Below are positions 50,781 to 59,922 of a stretch of DNA of 64,000 nucleotides, piece after piece. A model generated the notes under the pieces. That model saw nothing but the letters and a program-made list of their open reading frames with translations. It did not search any database and had not been told where the DNA came from. The stretch comes from Cohnella sp. CFH 77786 (GTDB lineage: Bacteria; Bacillota; Bacilli; Paenibacillales; Paenibacillaceae). The stretch's first letter is position 1. Each line of letters opens with the position of its first letter. Position numbers and translations under genes: made by a program. The DNA is taken from assembly GCF_019400745.1 (NCBI RefSeq), contig NZ_WJIB01000026.1, positions 1 to 64,000 on the forward strand, written 5' to 3'.

Positions 50781-52370
50781 TTAATGAATCTTGAAGACCG
50801 AAACGGTTCGGTTCAAATCTTCGGCCAGCTGGGCCAGAGATTGGGCCGCTGCGGCGGTCTCCTCGCTGCTCGCGGCGGATTCCTCCGTCGCGGCGGAAAT
50901 CGTTTCGATCGCTTGCAGCACCTCCGACGTCTGAGCGGCCTGCTGCTCGCTGGCGGCCGCGATTTCCGATACTTTCAGGCCGGATTCGTTCACCATCGAC
51001 ACGATATTTTCGAAGGCCTCGCCCATTTTCTGGGACGTTTCGACACCGTCCCCGACCGCTTTTACGCTTTCCTTCGTGTTCGTCTGCATGCCTTTGATGA
51101 TGGCCGTAATCTGCTTGGTCGCCTCGCCGCTGCGCTCCGCCAGCTTGCGGACTTCGTCCGCGACAACGGCAAAGCCGCGCCCCTGATCGCCTGCCCGCGC
51201 CGCTTCGATGGCGGCGTTCAAGGCGAGCAGATTCGTCTGCTCGGCGATGTCGTCGATGACTTCGATAATTTCCCCGATTTTATTCGAATCGTTCTCCAGC
51301 TTGGACATCTGCTCGTTCAGACGGTCCATGCTGCGGATCGAAGCGTTGACGACCTTGCCGCCTTCCCGGGCGATTTCCGTTGTCCGGTTCGACATATCCG
51401 ACGCCTGCTCCGCGCTCTGAGCTACCGAAGCGATCGCCTCGGACAACTCCTTGAACAGCTCGCTCATCGTCTGCGCGGATTTGGCCTGATCGTTGCTGCC
51501 GCTGGCGATTTCCTCCGTGCTGGCGGAGATTTGCTGCGAAGAGGCGGATACGCTTTCGGCAGCGGACAGAACCTTGTCCACCGTATCTTTAAACCCGGTC
51601 AGCATGGCGTTGAAAGACGCGTTGAGCTGGCCGATCTCATCCTTCGCGTTGTAGTCCCCCTGCACCGTCAAGTCGCCCTTCTCGGCCCGGCCCATCAGCG
51701 CCTGTAATTTCTTCACGGGGCGGGTGATGAGATTCGTAATGGCGATGCCGATGACGGTGAGAAGAGAGGCCGCGATCAGAGCGGCGATAATCATAATCGT
51801 TACGGCTGTCGAGGCGGCTTTCTTGTTATCGCCGTTGATGACCCCGGCCGTTTCATTGGCATTGGCAACCATCTGGTCAATCGTATCGAGTGTCTGCCTC
51901 ATCAAGGCATCCGTCTTGTTGAGGAACAATCCATACGCTTCTTCGTTCTTGCCCTTGAGCGCCAGCGCGATTCCTTCATCCCGTAACTTGCTGTATGCGG
52001 CATATTGTTCTTGAAACTTCGGATATAGCGCTTTATTCCTTGGTTGCATCGTAAGCGCGTCGAGACGCGCGAATTGCTGCTGAACCTTAGGCCCCCTGGC
52101 TTTGATTTGCTCGCTCAAGTCCTTCATCTTGTTCGCATCATTGCTAACGATAATTTCCATGAAATTCGCGATGTTTGCCCGCATCGAATTCCGGATCGTT
52201 TGCAGCGAATCGACGATCTGCATGTTATTTTTGTATAAGTTATCCCCGTTATCCGCCACTTTGTTGATATAGTTGTAACCGATGACAGCGACTGAGATCA
52301 GCATCAGCAGAGCCAGCACAATAAGCGTAAAGATCTTATAGTACAGCTTCAGATTTTTGAACAGGTTCAT
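50781..52370 (-). CDS. methyl-accepting chemotaxis protein with 4HB sensor
   Basis: 529 residues. A membrane segment at about 10-32, an extracellular four-helix-bundle 4HB_MCP domain (about 35-185), a second membrane segment at about 190-212, HAMP (about 213-265), and an MA signalling domain with hairpin tip IAEQTNLLALNAAIEAARAGDQGRGFAVVADEVRKLAERS. It should form arrays with CheA and CheW encoded upstream. Its signalling domain is nearly identical to that of the next receptor. The ligand is unknown. Confidence 0.94.
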   Translation of the reverse strand: MNLFKNLKLYYKIFTLIVLALLMLISVAVIGYNYINKVADNGDNLYKNNMQIVDSLQTIRNSMRANIANFMEIIVSNDANKMKDLSEQIKARGPKVQQQFARLDALTMQPRNKALYPKFQEQYAAYSKLRDEGIALALKGKNEEAYGLFLNKTDALMRQTLDTIDQMVANANETAGVINGDNKKAASTAVTIMIIAALIAASLLTVIGIAITNLITRPVKKLQALMGRAEKGDLTVQGDYNAKDEIGQLNASFNAMLTGFKDTVDKVLSAAESVSASSQQISASTEEIASGSNDQAKSAQTMSELFKELSEAIASVAQSAEQASDMSNRTTEIAREGGKVVNASIRSMDRLNEQMSKLENDSNKIGEIIEVIDDIAEQTNLLALNAAIEAARAGDQGRGFAVVADEVRKLAERSGEATKQITAIIKGMQTNTKESVKAVGDGVETSQKMGEAFENIVSMVNESGLKVSEIAAASEQQAAQTSEVLQAIETISAATEESAASSEETAAAAQSLAQLAEDLNRTVSVFKIH

Positions 52371-52384
52371 GGGTTCTCCTCCAG

Positions 52385-53953
52385 TCAGCTGATTTTGAAA
52401 ACAGATACCGTTTTATTCAAATCCTCCGCCAACTGGGCCAGCGATTGGGCCGCCGCGGCGGTCTCTTCGCTGCTCGCGGCGGATTCCTCCGTCGAAGAGG
52501 AGATCGTTTCGATCGCCTGCAGCACCTCCGACGTCTGCGCGGACTGTTGCTCGCTGGCAGCAGCGATTTCCGACACCTTCAGACTGGAGTCGTTAACCAT
52601 AGACACGATGTTCTGGAAAGCTTCTCCCATTTTTTGTGATGTCTCGAAGCCTTCCCCAACCGCTTTAACACTTTCCTGCGTGTTTGTTTGCATGCCTTTA
52701 ATAATGGCCGTAATCTGTTTCGTCGCCTCGCCGCTGCGCTCCGCCAGCTTGCGGACTTCGTCCGCGACGACGGCAAAGCCGCGTCCCTGATCCCCGGCCC
52801 GCGCCGCTTCAATCGCAGCGTTTAAAGCAAGCAGATTCGTTTGTTCGGCAATATCGTCGATCACTTCGATGATTTCCCCGATTTTATTCGAATCGTTCTC
52901 CAGCTTTGACATTTGCTCGTTCAAACGGTCCATGCTGCGGATCGAAGCGTCAACCACCTTGCCGCCTTCACGAGCGATTTCCGTCGTCCGGTTCGACATG
53001 TCGGACGCCTGCTCTGCGCTTCGGGCCATTGCAGCGATCGCCTCAGACAGCCCCTTGAACAGTTCGCTCATCGTCTGCGCGGATTTAGCTTGATCGTTGC
53101 TGCCGCTGGCTATTTCCTCCGAGCTGGCCGAAATTTCCTGCGAAGATGCAGAGACGTTGTCCGCCGCCGCCAGAATAGATCCGATGGTGCTGCGCAAATT
53201 CACAACCATGAGATTCAGCGATCGGGCTAGATCTCCGATTTCATCCCGATTGGATATCTTTATTTCCTCAAGCGTCAGATTGCCGCCAGCGATAAGGCCG
53301 AGGGAACCGGAAACCGATATGATCGGCCTGGAGATGGCACGCACGAGCACAAATACGAGAATGATGGTGACCAGAATGGCAAACGAGCCTATCAAGACGA
53401 GCAGAATCGCGGCCTTTTTTTGGACGTTCATGACTTCAATCCACGAGTCGTTCGTAAGCTTGGCGACATCTCTCTTGATTTTCTCATTCGTTTGCCGGAA
53501 GCTGTCGAACAGCTTCTTGCCATTTCCGATGTTATCCCGGGCCTTTTCGATTTTCCCCGATTTAACCAAAGCGATTTGTTCGCTGAAATATTCCTCCACG
53601 CTTTCGATCTTGGGCTTCGCTTCTCGAATCAATTCTGCCATGATGGGATGACCCTCAAGATGGCTCTCAACAACAGCCAGCGACTCTTGAACGCTATTGC
53701 GTCCCGCATTATACGGCTCCAAATAGGCTTCGTCGCCCGTAACCAGATATCCGCGAACCCCGGTTTCTTCGTTCACCAGGGCAAGCAGAATATCATTCGC
53801 CGCTTGGCCCAGCGGGATCGCGTCGCTGACAATCATGCCGGTTTGTCGTTTAAGCGCGTCCTGTTGTGAATAGCTTACTCCGATGATCGCAATCATTAGG
53901 ATCAGTATCAAAACAAAGCTAAACGTTAGTTTTCTGCCGATCGTTAATTTCAT
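52385..53953 (-). CDS. methyl-accepting chemotaxis protein with CHASE3 sensor
   Basis: 522 residues. A membrane segment at about 8-28, a CHASE3 extracellular domain (about 35-180; NEETGVRGYLVTGDEAYLEPYNAGR is diagnostic), a second membrane segment at about 185-210, HAMP, and an MA domain with the same conserved tip as its neighbour. Only the sensor part differs from the receptor at 50781, so the pair arose by duplication and sensor exchange. It is 82 bases downstream of cheA and 14 upstream of the second receptor. Confidence 0.94.
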   Translation of the reverse strand: MKLTIGRKLTFSFVLILILMIAIIGVSYSQQDALKRQTGMIVSDAIPLGQAANDILLALVNEETGVRGYLVTGDEAYLEPYNAGRNSVQESLAVVESHLEGHPIMAELIREAKPKIESVEEYFSEQIALVKSGKIEKARDNIGNGKKLFDSFRQTNEKIKRDVAKLTNDSWIEVMNVQKKAAILLVLIGSFAILVTIILVFVLVRAISRPIISVSGSLGLIAGGNLTLEEIKISNRDEIGDLARSLNLMVVNLRSTIGSILAAADNVSASSQEISASSEEIASGSNDQAKSAQTMSELFKGLSEAIAAMARSAEQASDMSNRTTEIAREGGKVVDASIRSMDRLNEQMSKLENDSNKIGEIIEVIDDIAEQTNLLALNAAIEAARAGDQGRGFAVVADEVRKLAERSGEATKQITAIIKGMQTNTQESVKAVGEGFETSQKMGEAFQNIVSMVNDSSLKVSEIAAASEQQSAQTSEVLQAIETISSSTEESAASSEETAAAAQSLAQLAEDLNKTVSVFKIS

Positions 53954-54035
53954 GACCGAATCTTCTCCTTAGAATGGGCTAGTGATCAGAACGCCCCAGT
54001 CCTGATCCATAATGTCCCTTATGTCGTCTGCATGT

Positions 54036-56099
54036 TCATGTTGCGCTCCGCCCTGATTGCCCGCCGGCTATCTTCATAATCCCGCCGATTTCCAGAATCA
54101 GCGCCACCTGGCCGTTGCCCAAGATCGTCGCGCCCGATATGCCCTCCGTCTTTCCGACGAACGCGCCGAGGGTTTTGATGACGACCTCCTGGTATCCGTG
54201 AAGCTCGTCCACCGCCAGCGCCATCCGTTTCTCGGCCCGGCCGACGATGACCATCGGAATTTGCTTTCGTGTCCCAGACGTCCGCGGATAACCGAAGGCA
54301 TCGTGCAGCCACACGACGGGAATGACCTGATCGCGCAGCGTAACGACGGGAACGCCGCCCGCGGTCCGGATCTCCCTCGGCGCCATTCGGATGATTTCCA
54401 CGACATTGCTCATCGGCAGGATGTAAATCCGCCCGGCGAGATCCACCATCAAGCCGGTAATAATCGCTAACGTCAGAGGCAGCCGGATTCTGAACCGGGT
54501 TCCCCGGCCCTTGTGGGCCTCCACTTCGATCATGCCGTTGATCCGCTCGATGCCGGCCCGTACGATATCCATGCCGACACCGCGTCCGGAAATGTCGCTG
54601 ACTTCGGGAGCCGTAGACAGGCCCGGGTGAAAAATCAGATTGATGGCTTCTCTCTCCGTGTAATGCTGCGCCTCGTTCGCGGGAATCAATTGATTGTCTA
54701 TCGCTTTAGCGAGCAGCTTCTCCGTATCGATGCCCGCCCCGTCATCCTCTACGGTTATGATGACTTGATTATCTTCGTGGGAGGCGACGATCCTCAGCGT
54801 TCCCTTCTCGGGTTTGCCTGCTCGAACGCGCGCTTCCGGTGTCTCGATGCCGTGGTCAACTGCATTGCGAATAATATGAATGAGCGGATCGCCGATTTCC
54901 TCAATCAAGGTGCGGTCAAGCTCCGTTTCTTTGCCTTCCAGTACCAGCTCGACTTCATTGCCGAGCGTATTCGCCAAGTCGCGGACCAGGCGGGGAAACC
55001 GGTTGAACAGCTGTTCGATCGGCAGCATGCGCACCTTCATCACGCTTTCCTGCAGCTCCCCGATCACCCGGGTCAGATGATCCGATATGTAACCCATTTC
55101 CTGCACGGATTCGTCGGAACCGAATTTCTGTCCGAGCATGCCCTCGACTTGCCGAATCCGTGTCTGATCGATAACGAGCTCCCCGACCAGATTCATCAGA
55201 TGCTCCAAGCGTTCCACGTTCACCCGGATCGTCTGCGCTTTGGTTTTTTCGATGACGCCCGAAGCTCCCGAGGAGCCCGAAGCCTTCTCCCGCACGGCTT
55301 TGTCCTCTTCCCCGACCGACGGGGAAATGGATCTGGGCTCCAATTCCTGCAAGCTGCATGGCGTCACTTCAGCCGATGCGATATCGAACCAGGACCGAAT
55401 TTCTTCCGCGAGCGTCTCGCTTCGCTCGACGGACGCGATCAGCCAGCAACCCTTATCTTCGTCGTCCGGCGATGCCTGGTTTTCCCTCTCCTTGATTTCC
55501 GACCAGACGACCGTTGCCGCTTCCCGAAGCTGTGCGTCAATGACATCCCATCGAACGCTTTTCATCAGGCAGTCCGCCGATAATCGGATTTCGACCCGAA
55601 ACAAAGACATGCCGGCCGCAGCCTGCTTGCGCGCCGAATCCAGCTTGTCATCCTCCAGCAGGAACGGTGAGCGAACCTGCTGACCCGCTTCCGCCTGCTT
55701 CACGTTTTCCGGCATTCGACTGTTGCCCAGCTTATTCAGTTCGGCGGCCAAGTCGTCGATTTCGGACGATTCGTCGCCGTCAGCCGCGATTTCTGCCTGC
55801 AGCAGTTTCATCCGGTCCACGCACCGGAAGAATAAGGTGGCCAATTCCGAGGTGACGGAAAATTCGCCGCTGCGCACTTGATCGAGAAGGGATTCCATCG
55901 CGTGGGTCAGCTGCTTCATCCTGCCGTAACCCATGGCGGCGGATGAGCCCTTGAGCGTATGCGCCGCCCGGAACAGCCGCTGCACGCCTTCCGCAGAGCC
56001 TCCCTCCTGTTCCAGCAGGAGGATTTCCTCCTCCATGACCTGCAGCTGCTCCTCTACTTCTTCCAGGAACAGCGACTTATACTCCGTCATGTTGGCCAT
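54036..56099 (-). CDS. cheA: chemotaxis histidine kinase CheA
   Basis: 687 residues: P1 HPt with His47 (RAAHTLKGSSAAMG), a P2-like CheY-docking region at about 165-250, P3 dimerisation (about 290-355), P4 ATPase with N-box HIIRNAVDHGIE and DDGAGID, and P5 CheW-like domain (about 545-680). It autophosphorylates under receptor control and passes phosphate to CheY. It follows cheW by 11 bases. No cheR, cheB or cheD is found in the window, so adaptation must use genes elsewhere or work differently. Confidence 0.95.
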   Translation of the reverse strand: MANMTEYKSLFLEEVEEQLQVMEEEILLLEQEGGSAEGVQRLFRAAHTLKGSSAAMGYGRMKQLTHAMESLLDQVRSGEFSVTSELATLFFRCVDRMKLLQAEIAADGDESSEIDDLAAELNKLGNSRMPENVKQAEAGQQVRSPFLLEDDKLDSARKQAAAGMSLFRVEIRLSADCLMKSVRWDVIDAQLREAATVVWSEIKERENQASPDDEDKGCWLIASVERSETLAEEIRSWFDIASAEVTPCSLQELEPRSISPSVGEEDKAVREKASGSSGASGVIEKTKAQTIRVNVERLEHLMNLVGELVIDQTRIRQVEGMLGQKFGSDESVQEMGYISDHLTRVIGELQESVMKVRMLPIEQLFNRFPRLVRDLANTLGNEVELVLEGKETELDRTLIEEIGDPLIHIIRNAVDHGIETPEARVRAGKPEKGTLRIVASHEDNQVIITVEDDGAGIDTEKLLAKAIDNQLIPANEAQHYTEREAINLIFHPGLSTAPEVSDISGRGVGMDIVRAGIERINGMIEVEAHKGRGTRFRIRLPLTLAIITGLMVDLAGRIYILPMSNVVEIIRMAPREIRTAGGVPVVTLRDQVIPVVWLHDAFGYPRTSGTRKQIPMVIVGRAEKRMALAVDELHGYQEVVIKTLGAFVGKTEGISGATILGNGQVALILEIGGIMKIAGGQSGRSAT

Positions 56100-56110
56100 C
56101 GCCTATCCCC

Positions 56111-56539
56111 CTACTGCCGAATGAGCACTTCATCCAGCTTCAGAATCCCGGTCAAACCGGACGGCGTAATTCCGATTCCGACGAAGTAATCGCCGTTGAT
56201 GCCGCCTACACGCTCCGGAGGAGGCTGGATATCGCTGAACGTGGTGACCTTGTGCACTTTATCCACGATGATGCCGACGGATTCCTCGAGATGATTGACC
56301 ACGACGATGCGGGTCGATTTGGTCAACTCATCCCTGTCGAGGGAAAACAGGCTTCTTAAGCTGATGACCGGGACGATCTTTCCCCGCAAATTGATCACGC
56401 CCTGCACGTAGTGCCGGCTGTTCGGAATTTCCGTAATGTCCTGCATCCGGATAATCTCGTGGATGTCCGAGATCAGAATGGCGTAGCTCTCCTCGCCGAT
56501 TCCGAATTCGACGTACTGGTTTTGATCCGCTTGCCGCAT
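56111..56539 (-). CDS. cheW: chemotaxis coupling protein CheW
   Basis: About 142 residues from ATG 56539, with GGGAGG 8 bases upstream; longer starts have no ribosome site. A CheW domain throughout (YVEFGIGEESYAILISDIHEIIRM; GVINLRGKIVPVISL). It couples receptors to CheA. It is the first gene of the chemosensory run; about 740 bases of AT-rich, gene-free DNA lie upstream. Confidence 0.94.
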   Translation of the reverse strand: MRQADQNQYVEFGIGEESYAILISDIHEIIRMQDITEIPNSRHYVQGVINLRGKIVPVISLRSLFSLDRDELTKSTRIVVVNHLEESVGIIVDKVHKVTTFSDIQPPPERVGGINGDYFVGIGITPSGLTGILKLDEVLIRQ

Positions 56540-56569
56540 TCCGATTTCCTCCCAAACGTTATTCGTCAA

Positions 56570-57280
56570 TTAACTCCATTTTTCGTCCATTCACCATCAA
56601 ACACCTAATTCGACAAAAGCTTGTATAAAATATTCTGACGAGTTAGAATAGAATAAGCTGCCTGAAGTCAATTTCCAATTGACTTGCTCCTCAGAACCCC
56701 TTTCAATCTTGACTTTTTCCATTTCCCTGCAAACGCTTCCTCTGTATATTTTCCGTTTTATTCCAGTTTGTGCGCAGAGATCATTCCCCTCAAATCAAGA
56801 AAGTTACGAAGTGACGTAGTTGACTATCTTATGAACCATCCTCAATTCTAGTCCGATAGTTTTAATTATATTTTCCTAGGACATAGTTACTAAATAGAAA
56901 AACTAAAGGACTTATGATGCATAAATTTCCGATAATACTTCACCATTCGACACAGTTCGTCCATCCCAAATATCGAAAGTGATCAAAAATCGTCATATAA
57001 TCAAGAATACGCAAGATAAAATCGTCATATTGTTCGATTAATCCATGACAATTTTTGAAATAGATGCCGGTTAACCGCTTTATTTTTCGACATAACCATA
57101 GCATTGTCGGGCCAAAGCGCCTTTCAGGCATTAGACCCGGATGTTAAATCATGTTAAATTAAGTAGCAGATTTTTTCATGCATAGGTCCGCTTAAATCTC
57201 GCCTTCGGATCATCAGAGCGTACAGCAAGTTTCGACAATAAACCGGCGGGTACTATGGTGCGGATCGAAAGGAGGCACAA
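56570..57280. other. AT-rich divergent regulatory spacer with direct repeats
   Basis: About 710 bases between divergent cheW and the AraC-type regulator, much more AT-rich than the flanks. It holds a near-dyad TTCT-AC/GT-AGAA at 56633-56648 on the cheW side and a 13-bp direct repeat AAAATCGTCATAT at 56986 and 57018 (32 bases apart). A 10-bp direct repeat ATGTTAAATY lies at 57141-57160, near the regulator. A 63-codon minus-strand frame at 56940-57131 has no ribosome site or known family. No c-di-GMP riboswitch motif was found. Confidence 0.6.
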
Positions 57281-58840
57281 TTGATCCAGGTCATGATTGT
57301 CGAGGACGAAGCTCCGATTCAGCGCAGCCTAAGAGTGGTCGTCGAGTCCGCGCACGACATGTTCGAAGTGGCGGCGATGGCCTATAACGGCCTGGAAGCG
57401 CTGGAGCTCCTCGACCGCATCAAACCCGATTTGATCATCACGGATATTCGGATGCCCGTCATGAACGGCCTTGAGCTCGCCGGACATGTGCGCGACCGGT
57501 ACCCGGACACGGAAATCCTTCTCCTGAGCGGTTATCAGGATTTCGAATACGCACGCCAAGCGATGCAGCTCGGCGTGAAGCATTATTTGCTCAAACCGGT
57601 TTCGCGGTCCCAAGTCCGAACTCTGCTCGAGGCGATCTACTCCGAGATTCAGGCCCGCAAGAAAAATGCGTTTACACAGTATATTGCATCGTTGATCAAC
57701 GGGGAGCCGCATCTGATCCTCCCTCCCGAGCGGCAGGAACTCTATGCCTCGCATTTGCTCATGCTGTGCTGCGCAGGACCGGTTCCGCTCATCTCGTTCA
57801 ACGAGCAAATTCCCGGGAAGACGTACTGGGATAATCGGGATCCGGAACGCATGGTCCCTGAAGAGCTGAAAGGAATCGGCGACCTATCGGTCGTTGGCGG
57901 CAAAACCGTGGCGGAACGGTGGGTCATGATTTCGATCTACAAAAACCATTCGGGGCTGCTCCCCCCCGGGACTTGGGCGGAACTGCTCGCGAACCGGCTT
58001 GGCAACGATCTTCCCGTCTCTATCGTATACAGCCGTTACTTTTCGGACATTCGGCAAACCGCGCATTGGGCCCAAATCATTCGCTCCATGATGATCAAAA
58101 ACATCCCCTTCGGAGCTCCGATCCGGTTATCCATCCAGGACGACCTGCTGCCGGACGATGGCCGGATGATTTCCGAGGCTTTCATGGCTCGGCTTGTCAA
58201 CCTTGCCGTGGGGCAGCAAAACAGGGACCTGTTCAAATCGGAAGTCGTGCATCTCATCGGTACCTGGGGCCGGGCGCCTGCCAAGCAAGTCACGGTGGAG
58301 AACGAATTGAACCGGCTCTTGAGCAGTCTGATTAAACAGCTTGGACCCGATTTGCCCTATACGCAGGATTTGCTTGAATTGGAGATTCACAAGATTATCG
58401 TATACGCGCTTGACTACGATCAGGTATCCCTGCAAGTCAGCCAGTTGATCGACTATTTGTTCTCGCTGCAAGGTCCGATTCAGAGCGAAAAAGAAGGAAA
58501 CGAGATCCTGGCCGACAATCTGGAAAAGTATTTGCAGGAACATATGACGGAAGACATCGACCATAAAAAGCTTTCCGACCGGTTCGGCCTTGTTCCTTCC
58601 TATCTAAGCAAAGTTTTTGCCAAGTACAAGGGGGTTTCTCCCGCCAAATATATCGTGCAAATCCGGGTTCACAAGGCCAAGGAGCTGTTGTGTCAGGACT
58701 CCAATCTGCTGACCAAGGATATTGCGCAAATTGTCGGTTACTCGGATTCCAGTCATTTCAGCCGGATTTTCAAAAGGGAAACCGGAATGTATCCGACCGA
58801 ATACCGGAAAAAATACGCACCGTGGAGCCGGAATCGTTGA
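57281..58840 (+). CDS. orphan YesN-type response regulator with AraC domain
   Basis: 519 residues from TTG 57281, with AAAGGAGG 6 bases upstream. The receiver has Asp55 (LIITDIRMP) and Lys104 (LLKPVS); the AraC HTH pair is at about 410-515 (LSDRFGLVPSYLSKVFAKYKG; YSDSSHFSRIFKRETGMYPTEY). Unlike the two other regulators of this type in the window it has no kinase or transporter beside it. The direct repeats at 57141-57160 may be its own binding site. It is followed by a terminator. Confidence 0.92.
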   Translation: MIQVMIVEDEAPIQRSLRVVVESAHDMFEVAAMAYNGLEALELLDRIKPDLIITDIRMPVMNGLELAGHVRDRYPDTEILLLSGYQDFEYARQAMQLGVKHYLLKPVSRSQVRTLLEAIYSEIQARKKNAFTQYIASLINGEPHLILPPERQELYASHLLMLCCAGPVPLISFNEQIPGKTYWDNRDPERMVPEELKGIGDLSVVGGKTVAERWVMISIYKNHSGLLPPGTWAELLANRLGNDLPVSIVYSRYFSDIRQTAHWAQIIRSMMIKNIPFGAPIRLSIQDDLLPDDGRMISEAFMARLVNLAVGQQNRDLFKSEVVHLIGTWGRAPAKQVTVENELNRLLSSLIKQLGPDLPYTQDLLELEIHKIIVYALDYDQVSLQVSQLIDYLFSLQGPIQSEKEGNEILADNLEKYLQEHMTEDIDHKKLSDRFGLVPSYLSKVFAKYKGVSPAKYIVQIRVHKAKELLCQDSNLLTKDIAQIVGYSDSSHFSRIFKRETGMYPTEYRKKYAPWSRNR

Positions 58841-58853
58841 GTTCAACGGCCGC

Positions 58854-58886
58854 AAGCCCGTCTCTCCCAGCAGGAGCGACGGGCTT
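58854..58886 (+). terminator. rho-independent terminator after the AraC regulator
   Basis: 9-bp stem AAGCCCGTC / GACGGGCTT with a smaller CTCC/GGAG helix inside, followed by ATTTTCGTT on the plus strand. It lies 14 bases past the stop codon. Confidence 0.85.
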
Positions 58887-59044
58887 ATTTTCGTTAAAAG
58901 ATTCTCATTTAATTCTCATAGAAGCCAAAACATGCCGTTAACACGGGATTTACATTCTTCGTGGAAAAAATTAGGCGATTATAGATGTGGTAAAGTAGAT
59001 TCTGGATAAATCGCTGACCAGAAGAAAGATGGAGGGAATTTCGC

Positions 59045-59533
59045 TTGCTTAGAAAACAACTCATCCGGAAAGTAATCAGCGTCGGAATCTGTACCGTCAT
59101 CGGGCTCGCCGCCCTCGGCTTCGGTCAAGCAGCAACCGTCAGCGCGGCCTCGAAATCCACCGCCAAAGCGGAAAAAATCATCTCCACGGGCAAGAAATAC
59201 TTAGGGGTGAAATACCGGTTCGGAGCCCCGTCCGGCGTTACGTACGCCTTCGATTGTTCCTCGTTCACCCAATATATCTTCAAGAAGCACGGCATCTCGC
59301 TGCCGCGCAGCTCCGCCTCTCAAGCGACCAAAGGGAAAAAGGTGAGCAAAAGCCAGCTCAAGAAAGGCGATCTCGTCTTCTTCAAACGTCCGGGCAAATC
59401 GGGCGTCGGCCACGTTGCCGTCTACATCGGCAGCGGGAAGATGCTGGGCGCTTCGGGATCCTCGGTGAAGATCTCCAGCTTGAACTCCTCCTACTGGAAG
59501 AAGAACTACATAACCGCCCGCCGCGTGCTGTAG
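59045..59533 (+). CDS. secreted NlpC/P60 cell-wall endopeptidase
   Basis: 162 residues from TTG 59045, with GGAGGG 8 bases upstream. A Sec signal peptide ends near residue 35 (ATVSAAS). A lone NlpC/P60 domain follows, with catalytic Cys71 (FDCSSFTQY) and His123 (GVGHVAVYIG). It cleaves gamma-D-glutamyl-diaminopimelate-type links in peptidoglycan. No wall-binding repeats (LysM, SH3) are present, so it is a short, diffusible form. Monocistronic, with its own strong terminator. Confidence 0.92.
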   Translation: MLRKQLIRKVISVGICTVIGLAALGFGQAATVSAASKSTAKAEKIISTGKKYLGVKYRFGAPSGVTYAFDCSSFTQYIFKKHGISLPRSSASQATKGKKVSKSQLKKGDLVFFKRPGKSGVGHVAVYIGSGKMLGASGSSVKISSLNSSYWKKNYITARRVL

Positions 59534-59571
59534 TTATCGATTAGACGGAAGAAGAACCGAAAAGGTTGCAA

Positions 59572-59612
59572 AAAAGCTGTCTGCAAAGTTTTTGCTTTGC
59601 CGGACAGCTTTT
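59572..59612 (+). terminator. rho-independent terminator after the NlpC/P60 gene
   Basis: 10-bp stem AAAAGCTGTC / GACAGCTTTT extended inside by GCAAAG / CTTTGC, running into six T residues. The A-run on the left arm could also make it work on the other strand. Confidence 0.9.
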
Positions 59613-59789
59613 TTGAATTGACCCTCTCCTCTGCGATACCCCTACACGATTGCAAATTGTTCATGGCATCGGGTCTTTCCGCCTCCGTCAAATCTCGCCG
59701 CAGCATTTCCAGTCACTGACCGCTCTGCATCCAAAATCATGCATATTCTTGTTCGAAGTCGGACACGATGGTTCCCCCCTCATGAAAAA

Positions 59790-59826
59790 ACGCCGCAATA
59801 CTCCAAGGAATTGGAGTAAGCGGCGT
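59790..59826 (-). terminator. unassigned minus-strand terminator-like hairpin
   Basis: Two helices (ACGCCGC / GCGGCGT and TACTCCAA / TTGGAGTA) with a small bulge and a GGAA loop. The minus strand continues with six T residues, a canonical terminator in that direction. No minus-strand gene lies upstream of it for 1.3 kb, so it may end a small RNA started in 59840-59900, or simply insulate the plus-strand gene from antisense transcription. Confidence 0.6.
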
Positions 59827-59922
59827 GTGCTTCACGCAAATCATGTTTTTTATCCAGATTCTATCAGATTTTATCACTCCGGATATTCGTTTTTGGTAAA
59901 ATGTCGGCAGGAGGGGATATCC

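Noticed and set aside
56940..57131. 63-residue minus-strand protein
   Set aside because: No ribosome site and no family similarity; it covers one of the direct repeats, so chance is more likely, although an old gene remnant cannot be excluded.
56570..57280. c-di-GMP (GEMM) riboswitch near the signalling cluster
   Set aside because: I looked for the conserved core motifs in this spacer and did not find them on either strand.
59650..59922. Upstream extension of the GRDP-like gene
   Set aside because: The frame is open through the NlpC terminator region, but the only good ribosome site lies before ATG 59923.
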